Assembly: GCF_007655135.1 (NCBI RefSeq) | Contig: NC_045133.1 | Coordinates: 5,866,376-5,930,375 of the forward strand | DNA length: 64,000 nucleotides | Direction: 5' to 3' | DNA from: Punica granatum | Taxonomy: Eukaryota; Streptophyta; Magnoliopsida; Myrtales; Lythraceae | Shown: in pieces, positions 12,448 to 23,189 of the stretch | Numbering within the stretch: position 1 is the stretch's first letter | Layout of the letters: each line of letters starts with the position of its first letter | Notes under the pieces: model-generated | The model's input: the letters and a program-made list of their open reading frames with translations, nothing else | Databases searched by the model: none | What the model was told of the DNA's origin: nothing | Program-made: the position numbers and the translations under genes

Positions 12448-12660
12448 AGGGGTGTGCACGGATACCAGGTGTACCCGGAACCGGTCGAAATTTACCCGTA
12501 ATGGTTGGATCTGGGTAACTCGTATTAAAAATAGGGTTGTACTAAATTAAGGAACCGGTAAAAACCGATTCTTGTTTCGATTCTTGCATATATAGTATCC
12601 AGAATCGGAACCGAAATCGATACTTGGACCCGGATAATAATTTTTCCATTATATATATAG
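12448..12660. repeat. CCGGTT/CCGAAT-rich dispersed repeat starting AGGGGTGTGCACGG
   Basis: It begins with AGGGGTGTGCACGG and is full of ACCGG, GAACCGG and GGACCCGG words, a signature seen in many plant genomes as a small non-autonomous repeat. I do not find a matching inverted end or target duplication, so the class is not assigned. Confidence 0.35.
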
Positions 12661-12669
12661 TTATATTCA

Positions 12670-13159
12670 GATATTCCTATATTTACAAAAAAAAATCACC
12701 AATTTAAAAAAAAAAAAGAAATCTAAATCTATGTAGTATTCTTTTCTCTTAGTCACTGTCTTGGTTTGGAAATATTTTGTGTTTTGATCGCCTGCCTGGG
12801 TTTACTCGCTCCGAGATTTCTAAAATCAAAATAGCTTTTCTTTACCTAGAATGTCTTCGTGCTTATTTGAAAGAGACATTTCTCTAAATCACATAGAAAT
12901 TGATTCGATCGAACTTGCTAGGCATTTGAATACCTCTGAACGAGGTAACATTCACCAATTTTGTGATGGGATATGGCCACAATTCTTAAAACCTCACTTC
13001 TAAACAATTCCAAAAGAATAGGGTGGTGATCCGACTTGACACGAATTAGGACCCGAACCGCACCTTCTGAAAGGTACACTGCATTGAGTACAATGTCAGG
13101 GCCAGCCTTATATTGAACTAGCAGAGTCCGGCCCAAGCCCACACACTTCCACAGTTCTA
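12670..13159. other. Unassigned left flank of the copia nest
   Basis: Contains a minus-strand open frame at 12918-13142 without a recognisable domain. The flank is split from its continuation at 27848 by the nested insertion described next. Confidence 0.3.
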
Positions 13160-13164
13160 TAGCC
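13160..13164. repeat. Target-site duplication (TAGCC), left
   Basis: TAGCC directly precedes the 5' LTR at 13165 and is repeated at 27843-27847 directly after the 3' LTR. It is the 5-bp duplication made when the outer copia element integrated. Confidence 0.9.
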
Positions 13165-13540
13165 TGTAAGAAATATTATGTATTTACATAATTACGGAAA
13201 TAATATCTCAATTAGGTGGCCCTCATGTCATACAATATATTCCATAATTTGAGTGAGATATTTCATATCTTGTGGATTACAGTAAATATTCTTTTGATGG
13301 GAGGATATATAAGGAAATAATATTTTGAGGGGTCCCTAACTTCGCATAATAAGGGTCTGTGTCTCCATCTAGACGTCCCATACGGAGAGGTTAGGAGTTA
13401 GAAGACACTTTCAGTTTTATCTGTTTTACAGGTTCATCGTGTGACTCGTGGAAAATCATCAACGTCATCAAAGCAATGGTTGGAGGTTATTTTATTCTAC
13501 TGATTAATTTATTGCTATTAGATTAAATATTATTCTTACA
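13165..13540 (+). repeat. 5' LTR of the outer copia element
   Basis: This 376-bp LTR runs TGTAAG...TTCTTACA. A TATA-like ATATATAAG at 13305-13313 would be the core promoter. The copy at the other end lacks this part. Confidence 0.88.
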
Positions 13541-13542
13541 GT

Positions 13543-13557
13543 TGGTATCAGAGCCAA
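13543..13557 (+). promoter_or_regulatory. Primer-binding site, initiator Met tRNA type (outer element)
   Basis: TGGTATCAGAGCC starts two bases after the 5' LTR end and is the standard plant copia primer site complementary to the 3' end of initiator Met tRNA. Confidence 0.88.
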
Positions 13558-14763
13558 CCTTCATGCCATGCTTGGTGCTATAATCGTGTTTGATGATTTT
13601 ATAGTATCATGCAATTGGGGTTTGTGATTTATCAATTAAGGTTGATTGACTTTTATTCTTGCAATTAGGGCTTCAATTATTGCAATGTTATTTGATTTAA
13701 TGTGAATAATCTGTATTCGACCTTAATCGAGCCGAATTAGGGTTAATTAAAGCTAATTAAGGGCCGGATTAGGGTTTTAAGGGCGTCAGGTGGCCGCGGC
13801 CAGCCTCTCGGGCGGCCAAAGGGGGCGGCCAGCGGACAAGCCAGCCTGGGGATGGCGGAGGGCCTGCCTCTCTCGCGATAGAAGACAATCGCAGCCCGAT
13901 TACTGGTGGTTACGAACCAGACCAGCCACGATCGTGACCCCTGCCGCCGCGATCTCAAGTACCCATCGCAGTAGCGACCTGTGAGAGGTCGAGGGGCTGC
14001 GTCTCGCGTCGTGCGTCATCGGTTGCAGTCCCGGCGACTAAGAATCGGTGGTGACCTCCTCGATATGCAGTCGCGGCCGGTCTCCCGGTCTCAGTCTTCC
14101 CGAGCCGTCGCGGCTCTGCTCTCGATCTCTGACTCTCTCTCGAGCTCAAGCCTAGCCAGCGACAGTTGCGGCCAGCGGCGGCGCGATCGCCGTCGTGGAA
14201 GACGGCCGTGACCGGCGGGCATGGCGGTGGCTCTTAGGATTCAGTGAGAGGGAGAGGCGGCGCTAGGGTTTCTTTCGGGGCTGGGGAAGAAGTCGGGTGA
14301 AGAAGGTGTCCCCGGGCCCGACCCGTTTATATGTTAGTTTCGACCGACCCGAGTTTAAAGTCTGCCCGCTCCAGTTTTAAACTTGCCCGAATTTGTGTTT
14401 GGGCCTCGGCCCAATTGAGCTGGTCCGATCCACTTCAGTCCTTTTGGGCTGGGCTGATTGGGCTCGAGCCCATTAACTCATATCTCAGCCCAGTTTGACT
14501 GATTCAGCCCAATTTGACCGGTCCAATGACCAGTTTGACGGGTTTGATCCTGGTACCGGTTCGGGTTACTCTGACCGGTTTTGACTGGTTCAATTATTTT
14601 CTGGTCCGGTTTGATGCTATGTAGTGTGGTTTTAAGGATATAGGAGTAGCTAAAGCACCCTATATAAGGCAAATAACGTATAGTTAAACTACAATATAGT
14701 TATTAGTATCAAATTGTAATCGAGTCGTGAGATTAGTCATTTTACCCCAAAGAGTAGTTATTA
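13558..14763 (+). other. Long leader of the outer copia element with a GC-rich block
   Basis: The leader starts AT-rich, then becomes strongly GC-rich at ~13790-14330 (GGCCGCGGCCAGCC, GCGGCGCGATCGCC), then shows repeated GACCGG/CCCAATT words to ~14600. Several overlapping short frames (13743-14211) exist only because the block is GC-rich. The composition is unlike both the LTR and the pol gene, so the block may be sequence captured from a host gene 5' end; alternatively it is a structured RNA leader. No domain identified. The leader resumes at 22973. Confidence 0.5.
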
Positions 14764-14768
14764 GTTGG
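14764..14768. repeat. Target-site duplication (GTTGG), left
   Basis: GTTGG here and at 22968-22972 flank the inner copia element exactly. Confidence 0.93.
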
Positions 14769-16533
14769 TGTTGGGAATTGGTGTATGCCCTAGATGCAAT
14801 CTATCATCAGTTCTGTAATATGACATGTATTTCATTATATTACGAGGCATATCTGTTATTGTGTAAATTGCGCTAAATATGATTTTACACAATAATGTCC
14901 TTGGAATAGTAGGTTCAATAGGCATCAAGTGTGACTTGATTGTGAGATCCTATAATTACTGAACATTATTCCTAAATGTCCATAGTCAAAGTATTATCGT
15001 TAATTAGGACAACGATAATACGGTTAGATTAGTGTAAGTGTTGATTGATGATCAAATCTCATAGGTCATGGATATGGAGATATCAAATCACACCACATGT
15101 ATACATTAAGAGTAATGTGTATAGGACTGATCCGCCATGAGATTGCTACATGGGTTGTTACGTGACTGTCATTAGCATATCTCAAAGTGACTATAGTGTA
15201 ATGGTCCTTTGACTTGAGGTCACCATAGATTCCTACATGTAATGTCATATACTTTGATACTGTCAAACGCCACTGTAACAGGATGGTTATAAAGACAGTT
15301 ATTGGGTATACCACAGAGCATGGAGAGGAATGTGAGTGATCAAGATAGGATTTGTCCCTCCTACGAAACGGGAGCGGTATCTCACGGCCACTTGGTGGTT
15401 AAGTCTAAAAGTGTATGCATACCCAAATGAGTCGATATAATGATATCGAGCTCATTTGTTCTGATAGACTTACCCGGTAAACCAAGAAAAAGAGATATTG
15501 AGCCATACAAGGATGTCATCGACCATGCCTTGGGCTCAATAGAGATATAGAGGACAAAGGGATTATATTACACGGTAATGGAGGTCACAAGGTTCGTCGA
15601 GAAATTGACTTTCCGATTACTTGAGTAACAGTGATGCATTGCTAGATGCCACTCACTGTTTGTAATATTGAAATAGAGATTTTGATATTACTGTCAACGT
15701 AATTGGGAACCTACAGGGTCACACACTACGACTAAATTGACGAGATATTTTGAAATAATAAAATCATCTAATAAAGATTAGATGATTTATGGTGCGACTA
15801 ATTAATCGGATATTTAATGAGATTAAATTTGTCGATTAATTAGACTCGATTTATTAGATTAAATGGACCAAATTGATGCAAGATTAATACGGTGACACAT
15901 GAGCCATACATATGTCTACATTTATACATACACATGGGCTAATTAAATGATGCCATTTACCTAGACACATGGGCCATACATATGTCTACATTTATACATA
16001 CACATGGGCTAATTAAATGATGCCATTTACCTAGACACATGTCATGTAGGGAGCCCATGTAATTCTAATCCCACATCGGTGGGATTTGAATTTTCTTCCC
16101 TTCCTGTTTGTTATATAAAGGGTACAGAATATATATATATATATATAGATGAGATATATATGTATGCATGTGTTTGTGTACGTTTACATACACAAATATA
16201 TAAGATATACATGTATGTATATAAATGGGCATAATTGAGTTGAATTGTTCAACTCATTAGGTCCAATTAAGTCTAATAAATTTCGAGAGTCGCACCAGTG
16301 TTTCTTTCGAGTGTTGGTCGCTAGCACCGCCGATCTCGAAGACTCGTCGACAAAGTCGGTGTGGATTCCAGTAGAGGCGTCACGCGTGGGACGCTCGGTC
16401 GACAACTTTAAATATTCCAGGTACGTTTTTATTTACTCTTATTCTTCTAGTAGGTCTTGGAATTAGTTTCACGGGTAGGAAATTTTGAATTTCTGTTCCT
16501 TTTTCGCTTCCGTTGCGCCCCGTGGAACTAGCA
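14769..16533 (+). repeat. 5' LTR of the inner copia element (1765 bp)
   Basis: It carries a 70-bp tandem duplication at ~15894-16040 (CCATACATATGTCTACA... twice), TATATAAAG at 16112-16120 as probable TATA box and an (AT)n tract just after it. Downstream of the expected start is CCAG|GTACGT at 16420/16421, a perfect-looking splice donor inside the transcribed part. Its only difference from the 3' LTR is A at 15902. Confidence 0.95.
16112..16120 (+). promoter_or_regulatory. LTR TATA box (inner element)
   Basis: TATATAAAG lies in the 5' LTR, about 420 bp from its 3' end, with an identical copy at 22546-22554 in the 3' LTR. It is a good candidate core promoter for the element transcript and, from the 3' LTR, for readthrough into flanking DNA. 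Confidence 0.65.
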
Positions 16534-16535
16534 AT

Positions 16536-16550
16536 TGGTATCAGAGCCTA
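16536..16550 (+). promoter_or_regulatory. Primer-binding site, initiator Met tRNA type (inner element)
   Basis: TGGTATCAGAGCCTA begins two bases after the 5' LTR and is followed by a ~680-base leader before gag. Confidence 0.92.
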
Positions 16551-17234
16551 GCTAGTTAGAATCTGAGTAGATAATAGCATAAAATATGATTTTATGCTTG
16601 GTACTCGTGTGATTATGTTTGATATTTGCGGTGCATGACTGTTAGACATGGACAATGTCCTAGTTGTGTTAGTATAATAGTTATACGTGTGGACTATTAT
16701 GTAATAGTTACATAATAGTGTATAGTGAGATCGATTAAATGTTAATCAAATCCCTCAAAATATTAAGTCCATATCCTTCCACCGTGTAACGCTCGTCAAG
16801 ACCAAGATCGATGAGTGTGTAGACCTTGCCTTCGCAGGATGCCCTTATCTATCCTAGTAAGACGTTGTGTTTACCAGTGGGTCGGACTTAACTGAGCAAG
16901 CCTAATAGGATTAGGAGTTCAGAGGCATGTAGTTGGGCATCGATCTATAAGATAGATTTGAATAAGGAGTTATTCACCCAACTAATCAAGAGTTGCATGT
17001 GATGCAATTGGGAAAGTGAGTTCCCTACCTAAATAGCCAGTTCTGGGTGAATCAGCCCTCGCTGACTCAGAGCTTGGTGAGATATGGATCTTGAGCTACT
17101 ATGAGAATGATATTCTCTGAATCAATGTTGAGGGTCATTGATTTGATATAAATAGTGGGAGCAATATTTATAAAGTCCTCATTAAATATTGTTGTGTCAT
17201 AATACTTATTTTGTATATTTCTATGGTAGTTACC

Positions 17235-20200
17235 ATGGCAGGGAGCACTTCTAGTACTTTCTGTTTGCGATCCGTCCTTGATAAGGACAAACTGTCAGGG
17301 AATAATTTCCTTGGTTGGTATCGAAACTTGAGAATTGTTCTCACCCAAGAAAAGAAGCTATATGTCTTAGAGCAACCTCTTCTTGCGCCACCGCCTGACG
17401 ATGCCCCCCAAGCTGAGAAAGATGCTTATAGTAAGCATCATGATGATGCCGTAAATGTCGGATGTCTCATGTTAGTCACCATGGACTCGGAGCTTCAGAA
17501 GCAACACGAGAACATGAAGGCGTACGATATGATCGTGCATCTCAGGCAGCTCTATCAAGAGCAGGCCCGACATGAGAGATTCGAGATCTCTAAAGCACTT
17601 TTTCAGGCAAGGTTGATTGAGGGTAGCCCGGTGGGTCTTCATGTACTCAAGATGATTGGGTACGTTGAGACTCTGGGAAGACTGGGATTTCCTCTTGGTC
17701 AAGAGTTGGCCACAGATTTAGTCCTACAGTCGCTGCCCAGCAGTTATAGTCAGTTCATTATGAGCTATAATATGAATGACTACAATAAACCATTGCCTGA
17801 ACTGCTTAGCATGTTGAGAACAGCTGAGCATGATATCAGCAAGGGGACGTCCGTTCTAATGGTCCAAGGGACCAAAAGAAAGGGCAAGAGCAAGAGTAAA
17901 GGCAAGAAGGCTAAAGGTGCATCCAATTTTGACTTGGGTGCGTTGAAGCCTAAAGCCAAGGTGGCGAAGAATGATTACTGCTTCCATTGTGGCAACACTG
18001 GACATTGGAAGCGGAATTGTAAGATATACCTGGAAGAGTTGAAGAAGAAGAAGGGAAGTGAGACTTCCACTTCAGGTATCCATGTTATAGAGATTAATGT
18101 ATCTACTACTTCTACATCTTGGGTATTAGATACCGGATGTGGTGCTCATATTTGTGGAAATATGCAGGACCTAAAGGACAGTAGATCGTTGACAAAGGGC
18201 GAGGTGGACCTACGAGTTGGAAATGGAGCAAGAGTTGCTACATTAACTGTAGGGACTTATCACCTAGTTTTGCCTACTGGGCTTGTATTAGATCTTAACG
18301 ACTGTTATTATGTACCTGCTATTAGTAGAAACATAATATCTGTTTCTTGTTTGGACAAGAAGGGATTTTGTTTCACTATAAAGAACAAGTGTTGTTCTAT
18401 GTACATGAATGATGTATATTATGGCAGTGCACATTTAAGTAATGGTCTGTATGTTCTTGATCTAGATACGCCTATTTATAATGTGGAAACCAAACGGCTC
18501 AAATCTAATGATTCGAACCCGACTTACCTCTGGCATTGTCGTTTAGGCCATATTAGCGAGAATCGCATCTCTAGACTCCATAAGGATGGATTACTGGACT
18601 CGTTTGATTTAGAATCGATCGAGACATGCGAACCTTGCTTAATGGGGAAAATGACTAAGGCCCCTTTTACCGGAAAAGGTGAGCGAGCTAGTGATCTTTT
18701 GGCTCTCATACATACCGATGTATGTGGACCAATGAACAAGCTTGCTAGAGGTGGGTATCTCTACTTTATTACATTTACTGATGATTTCAGTAGATTTGGA
18801 TATGTGTTTTTGATGAAACACAAATCTGAATCCTTTGAAAAGTTCAAAGAATTTAAGAATGAAGTGGAGAATCAGTTGGGTAAGAGCATTAAAGTTCTTC
18901 GATCAGATCGAGGAGGTGAATATTTGAGCTATGAGTTCGCTGACTATCTTAAACAGTGTGGGATTTTATCTCAACTGACTCCACCTGGAACACCACAATG
19001 GAATGGTGTAGCTGAGAGGAGGAATCGAACTTTATTAGATATGGTTCGATCTTTGATGAGTCATGCAAACTTACCTGACTCCTTCTGGGGATATGCTCTA
19101 CAGACAGCTGCTCTCATATTAAACAATGCTCCGTCGAAATCAGTTGAAAGGACACCATATGAGATGTGGTATGGGAAACGTCCCAAGATGTCTTTTCTAA
19201 AGATATGGGGTTGCGAAGCTTATGTGAAGAGATTGTCTTCGGATAAGCTTGGCCCTAAATCGGACAAATGTTACTTCGTGGGGTATCCTAAGGAAACTCG
19301 AGGATACTATTTCTATAATCCCATCGAGGGCAAAGTGTTTGTCGCTCGAACTGCGGTATTCCTTGAGAAAGAGTTTCTCTTCAAAGGAACTAGTGGGAGG
19401 AAATTAGAACTTGGGGAAGTTCTACCACAAAATGACATTGACCAATCGACGGGCAATGTTGCAGAACAAGTATCACAAGTTGTTGTGGCACAATCTTCTA
19501 CACAGGTGACACAGGAGCCTCGTAGGTCTAGTAGGATACGTCATGAGCCCGAGAGATATGGATTTCTCGTGACTCAAGACAATGACGTATTGCTCATAGA
19601 TAATGATGAGCCTACAACCTATGTGGAAGCCGTAATAGGCCCAGACTCTGAGAAATGGCTGGAGGCCATGAGATCTGAGATGGAGTCCATGTACACTAAC
19701 CAAGTATGGACTTTGGTTGATCCACCTGAAGGGGCAAAACCCATTGGGTGTAAGTGGGTCTTCAAGAAGAAGACTGACATGGACGGTAATGTGATTACCT
19801 TTAAGGGCCGACTTGTGGCAAAAGGTTTCAGACAAGTTCATGGTGTTGACTATGACGAAACCTTTTCCCCGGTAGCTATGCTTAAATCCATCAGGATCTT
19901 ACTTGCAATTGCAGCTTATTATGATTATGAGATCTGGCAAATGGATGTCAAAACTGCTTTCCTGAACGGGAAGCTCCTCGAGGATGTGTTTATGACACAA
20001 CCTGAGGGTTTTGTCGATCCACATTGTGCCGGAAAGGTTTGTAAGCTACAACGGTCTATTTATGGACTGAAGCAAGCTTCTAGGAGCTGGAATCTTCGTT
20101 TTGATGATGCAATCAAAGAGTTTGGCTTCATCAAGAATGAAGATGAACCCTGTGTTTACAAGAAGGTTAGTGGGAGCATAGTAATCTTCCTGGTGTTATA

Positions 20201-21188
20201 TGTAGATGACATACTTCTGATCGGGAATGACATTCCTTCCTTACAGTCTGTGAAGACTTGGTTGGGAAGGTGTTTCTCTATGAAGGACTTAGGCGAAGCT
20301 ACCTACGTGCTAGGTATCAGGATCTATAGAGATAGATCCAGGAGACTGCTTGGCTTAAGTCAGAGTGCATACATAGATAAAGTGCTTCGGCGATTTAGCA
20401 TGCAGGATTCTAAGAAAGGGTCGCTGCCTATGTTACATGGCATAAGCCTTTCGAAGGCTCAGTGTCCTTCTACTCGAGAGGAGAGGGACCGCATGAATAG
20501 GATTCCATATGCGTCAGCTATTGGATCCATCATGTATGCTATGTTATGCACTCGATCAGATGTCTCGTATGCTTTGAGTATGACGAGTCGATACCAATCA
20601 GATCCAGGTGAAAGACACTGGATTGCAGTAAAGAACATCCTTAAGTACTTACGAAGGACTAAGGAGATGTTTTTGGTATATGGAGGCGAAGAAGAGCTCG
20701 TTGTAAGAGGTTACACCGATGCTAGCTTCCAGACCGATAAGGACGACAGTAGATCGCAGTCAGGGTATGTGTTCTGCCTGAATGGAGGTGCTGTGAGTTG
20801 GAAGAGTTCCAAACAGGAGACAGTAGCCGACTCTACCACAGAGGCCGAGTATATTGCTGCCTCTAACGCTGCAAAAGAGGCCGTTTGGATTAAGAAGTTC
20901 ATAAAAGAACTTGCTGTGGTTCCTAGCATCGTAGACCCAGTGGATCTCTATTGTGACAACAATGGAGCCATTGCGCAAGCTAAGGAACCCAGGTCTCACC
21001 AACGATCCAAACATATACTCAGGCGCTTCCATCTCATTCGCGAGATCATCGACAGAGGAGATGTGAAGATATGCAGAATACCAACAGATGAGAATCTCGC
21101 AGATCCACTTACGAAGCCTCTTGTGCAGCGCAAGCACGAGGCTCACACTAGATCTATTGGCATTAGACAGATGCCAGATTGGCTCTAG
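17235..21188 (+). CDS. Ty1/copia gag-pol polyprotein, intact
   Basis: Single frame of about 1317 residues. I choose ATG 17235 because its context is ACCATGG; an in-frame ATG lies at 17223 and a TTG further up. Domains in order: gag (UBN2-type) from ~residue 10; zinc knuckle CFHCGNTGHWKRNC near residue 249; aspartic protease with DTG near 299; GAG-pre-integrase around HCRLGH; integrase with D near 495, D near 558 (RSDRGGEY) and E near 594 (GVAERRNR), a D-35-E spacing; reverse transcriptase with YVDD near 989; RNase H with TDASFQ, STTEAEY and the LYCDNN region; stop TAG at 21186, only 14 bp before the 3' LTR. This order (integrase before RT) defines Ty1/copia. No stop or frameshift and all catalytic residues are visible, so it is plausibly functional. 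The product would build cytoplasmic virus-like particles, copy its RNA and integrate the copy. Confidence 0.96.
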   Translation: MAGSTSSTFCLRSVLDKDKLSGNNFLGWYRNLRIVLTQEKKLYVLEQPLLAPPPDDAPQAEKDAYSKHHDDAVNVGCLMLVTMDSELQKQHENMKAYDMIVHLRQLYQEQARHERFEISKALFQARLIEGSPVGLHVLKMIGYVETLGRLGFPLGQELATDLVLQSLPSSYSQFIMSYNMNDYNKPLPELLSMLRTAEHDISKGTSVLMVQGTKRKGKSKSKGKKAKGASNFDLGALKPKAKVAKNDYCFHCGNTGHWKRNCKIYLEELKKKKGSETSTSGIHVIEINVSTTSTSWVLDTGCGAHICGNMQDLKDSRSLTKGEVDLRVGNGARVATLTVGTYHLVLPTGLVLDLNDCYYVPAISRNIISVSCLDKKGFCFTIKNKCCSMYMNDVYYGSAHLSNGLYVLDLDTPIYNVETKRLKSNDSNPTYLWHCRLGHISENRISRLHKDGLLDSFDLESIETCEPCLMGKMTKAPFTGKGERASDLLALIHTDVCGPMNKLARGGYLYFITFTDDFSRFGYVFLMKHKSESFEKFKEFKNEVENQLGKSIKVLRSDRGGEYLSYEFADYLKQCGILSQLTPPGTPQWNGVAERRNRTLLDMVRSLMSHANLPDSFWGYALQTAALILNNAPSKSVERTPYEMWYGKRPKMSFLKIWGCEAYVKRLSSDKLGPKSDKCYFVGYPKETRGYYFYNPIEGKVFVARTAVFLEKEFLFKGTSGRKLELGEVLPQNDIDQSTGNVAEQVSQVVVAQSSTQVTQEPRRSSRIRHEPERYGFLVTQDNDVLLIDNDEPTTYVEAVIGPDSEKWLEAMRSEMESMYTNQVWTLVDPPEGAKPIGCKWVFKKKTDMDGNVITFKGRLVAKGFRQVHGVDYDETFSPVAMLKSIRILLAIAAYYDYEIWQMDVKTAFLNGKLLEDVFMTQPEGFVDPHCAGKVCKLQRSIYGLKQASRSWNLRFDDAIKEFGFIKNEDEPCVYKKVSGSIVIFLVLYVDDILLIGNDIPSLQSVKTWLGRCFSMKDLGEATYVLGIRIYRDRSRRLLGLSQSAYIDKVLRRFSMQDSKKGSLPMLHGISLSKAQCPSTREERDRMNRIPYASAIGSIMYAMLCTRSDVSYALSMTSRYQSDPGERHWIAVKNILKYLRRTKEMFLVYGGEEELVVRGYTDASFQTDKDDSRSQSGYVFCLNGGAVSWKSSKQETVADSTTEAEYIAASNAAKEAVWIKKFIKELAVVPSIVDPVDLYCDNNGAIAQAKEPRSHQRSKHILRRFHLIREIIDRGDVKICRIPTDENLADPLTKPLVQRKHEAHTRSIGIRQMPDWL

Positions 21189-21190
21189 TG

Positions 21191-21202
21191 CAAGTGGGAG
21201 AT
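21191..21202 (+). promoter_or_regulatory. Polypurine tract (inner element)
   Basis: CAAGTGGGAGAT immediately precedes the 3' LTR at 21203. It would prime plus-strand DNA synthesis. Confidence 0.8.
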
Positions 21203-22967
21203 TGTTGGGAATTGGTGTATGCCCTAGATGCAATCTATCATCAGTTCTGTAATATGACATGTATTTCATTATATTACGAGGCATATCTGTTATTGTGTAA
21301 ATTGCGCTAAATATGATTTTACACAATAATGTCCTTGGAATAGTAGGTTCAATAGGCATCAAGTGTGACTTGATTGTGAGATCCTATAATTACTGAACAT
21401 TATTCCTAAATGTCCATAGTCAAAGTATTATCGTTAATTAGGACAACGATAATACGGTTAGATTAGTGTAAGTGTTGATTGATGATCAAATCTCATAGGT
21501 CATGGATATGGAGATATCAAATCACACCACATGTATACATTAAGAGTAATGTGTATAGGACTGATCCGCCATGAGATTGCTACATGGGTTGTTACGTGAC
21601 TGTCATTAGCATATCTCAAAGTGACTATAGTGTAATGGTCCTTTGACTTGAGGTCACCATAGATTCCTACATGTAATGTCATATACTTTGATACTGTCAA
21701 ACGCCACTGTAACAGGATGGTTATAAAGACAGTTATTGGGTATACCACAGAGCATGGAGAGGAATGTGAGTGATCAAGATAGGATTTGTCCCTCCTACGA
21801 AACGGGAGCGGTATCTCACGGCCACTTGGTGGTTAAGTCTAAAAGTGTATGCATACCCAAATGAGTCGATATAATGATATCGAGCTCATTTGTTCTGATA
21901 GACTTACCCGGTAAACCAAGAAAAAGAGATATTGAGCCATACAAGGATGTCATCGACCATGCCTTGGGCTCAATAGAGATATAGAGGACAAAGGGATTAT
22001 ATTACACGGTAATGGAGGTCACAAGGTTCGTCGAGAAATTGACTTTCCGATTACTTGAGTAACAGTGATGCATTGCTAGATGCCACTCACTGTTTGTAAT
22101 ATTGAAATAGAGATTTTGATATTACTGTCAACGTAATTGGGAACCTACAGGGTCACACACTACGACTAAATTGACGAGATATTTTGAAATAATAAAATCA
22201 TCTAATAAAGATTAGATGATTTATGGTGCGACTAATTAATCGGATATTTAATGAGATTAAATTTGTCGATTAATTAGACTCGATTTATTAGATTAAATGG
22301 ACCAAATTGATGCAAGATTAATACGGTGACACATGGGCCATACATATGTCTACATTTATACATACACATGGGCTAATTAAATGATGCCATTTACCTAGAC
22401 ACATGGGCCATACATATGTCTACATTTATACATACACATGGGCTAATTAAATGATGCCATTTACCTAGACACATGTCATGTAGGGAGCCCATGTAATTCT
22501 AATCCCACATCGGTGGGATTTGAATTTTCTTCCCTTCCTGTTTGTTATATAAAGGGTACAGAATATATATATATATATATAGATGAGATATATATGTATG
22601 CATGTGTTTGTGTACGTTTACATACACAAATATATAAGATATACATGTATGTATATAAATGGGCATAATTGAGTTGAATTGTTCAACTCATTAGGTCCAA
22701 TTAAGTCTAATAAATTTCGAGAGTCGCACCAGTGTTTCTTTCGAGTGTTGGTCGCTAGCACCGCCGATCTCGAAGACTCGTCGACAAAGTCGGTGTGGAT
22801 TCCAGTAGAGGCGTCACGCGTGGGACGCTCGGTCGACAACTTTAAATATTCCAGGTACGTTTTTATTTACTCTTATTCTTCTAGTAGGTCTTGGAATTAG
22901 TTTCACGGGTAGGAAATTTTGAATTTCTGTTCCTTTTTCGCTTCCGTTGCGCCCCGTGGAACTAGCA
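21203..22967 (+). repeat. 3' LTR of the inner copia element (1765 bp)
   Basis: Same length as the 5' LTR with one base difference found (22336 G versus 15902 A). It includes the same 70-bp duplication at ~22328-22474, TATATAAAG box at 22546-22554 and CCAG|GTACGT donor-like site at 22854/22855. Confidence 0.95.
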
Positions 22968-22972
22968 GTTGG
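22968..22972. repeat. Target-site duplication (GTTGG), right
   Basis: Second copy of GTTGG. The outer element's leader resumes immediately after it. Confidence 0.93.
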
Positions 22973-23189
22973 GACTTAGATTAGTCTGAGAAAGTAAATT
23001 TTGGTATTATGGTGGGATTGTTCTATGCTCAAAGGATTAATGAATAGTTTCATCGTAATTATCAAATTCGCTTGTCTCACTAGTAAATTCATGCATTTTG
23101 GTGGCCTATCCTCAAAGGGATGAGGAATTTACTATATATGGTTATTTCTTATTTTTCATAGCACATAGTTGATGTTCTTGATTTTTGCA

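Larger units (their letters stand above)
14769..22967 (+). mobile_element. Inner Ty1/copia retrotransposon, structurally complete and very young
   Basis: This is an 8199-bp element: two 1765-bp LTRs (14769-16533, 21203-22967) starting TGTTGGGAATTGGTG and ending CGTGGAACTAGCA, primer site at 16536, one unbroken gag-pol frame (17235-21188) and a GTGGGAGATT polypurine tract touching the 3' LTR. The 5-bp duplication GTTGG flanks it at 14764-14768 and 22968-22972. Reading both LTRs side by side I find a single difference (A at 15902, G at 22336). Long LTRs of ~1.7 kb with a TGTTGG...ATGCCCTAGA start resemble the Angela/BARE group; that clade call is tentative. All parts needed for movement appear present. 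Confidence 0.95.

Noticed and set aside
13743..14211. Cluster of overlapping frames in the GC-rich leader
   Set aside because: GC-rich DNA lacks stop codons in several frames at once; no domain in any.
15066..15314. 82-residue minus frame in the LTR, repeated at 21500-21748
   Set aside because: The repetition only reflects the two identical LTRs. No domain and no start context; long LTRs carry such frames by chance.
16245..16466. 73-residue plus frame in the LTR, repeated at 22679
   Set aside because: It has no ATG start (begins TTG) and no domain; treated as leader sequence.
20760..21362. 200-residue minus-strand open frame
   Set aside because: It lies antisense to the inner copia RNase H and runs into the LTR; a shadow of the real gag-pol frame.
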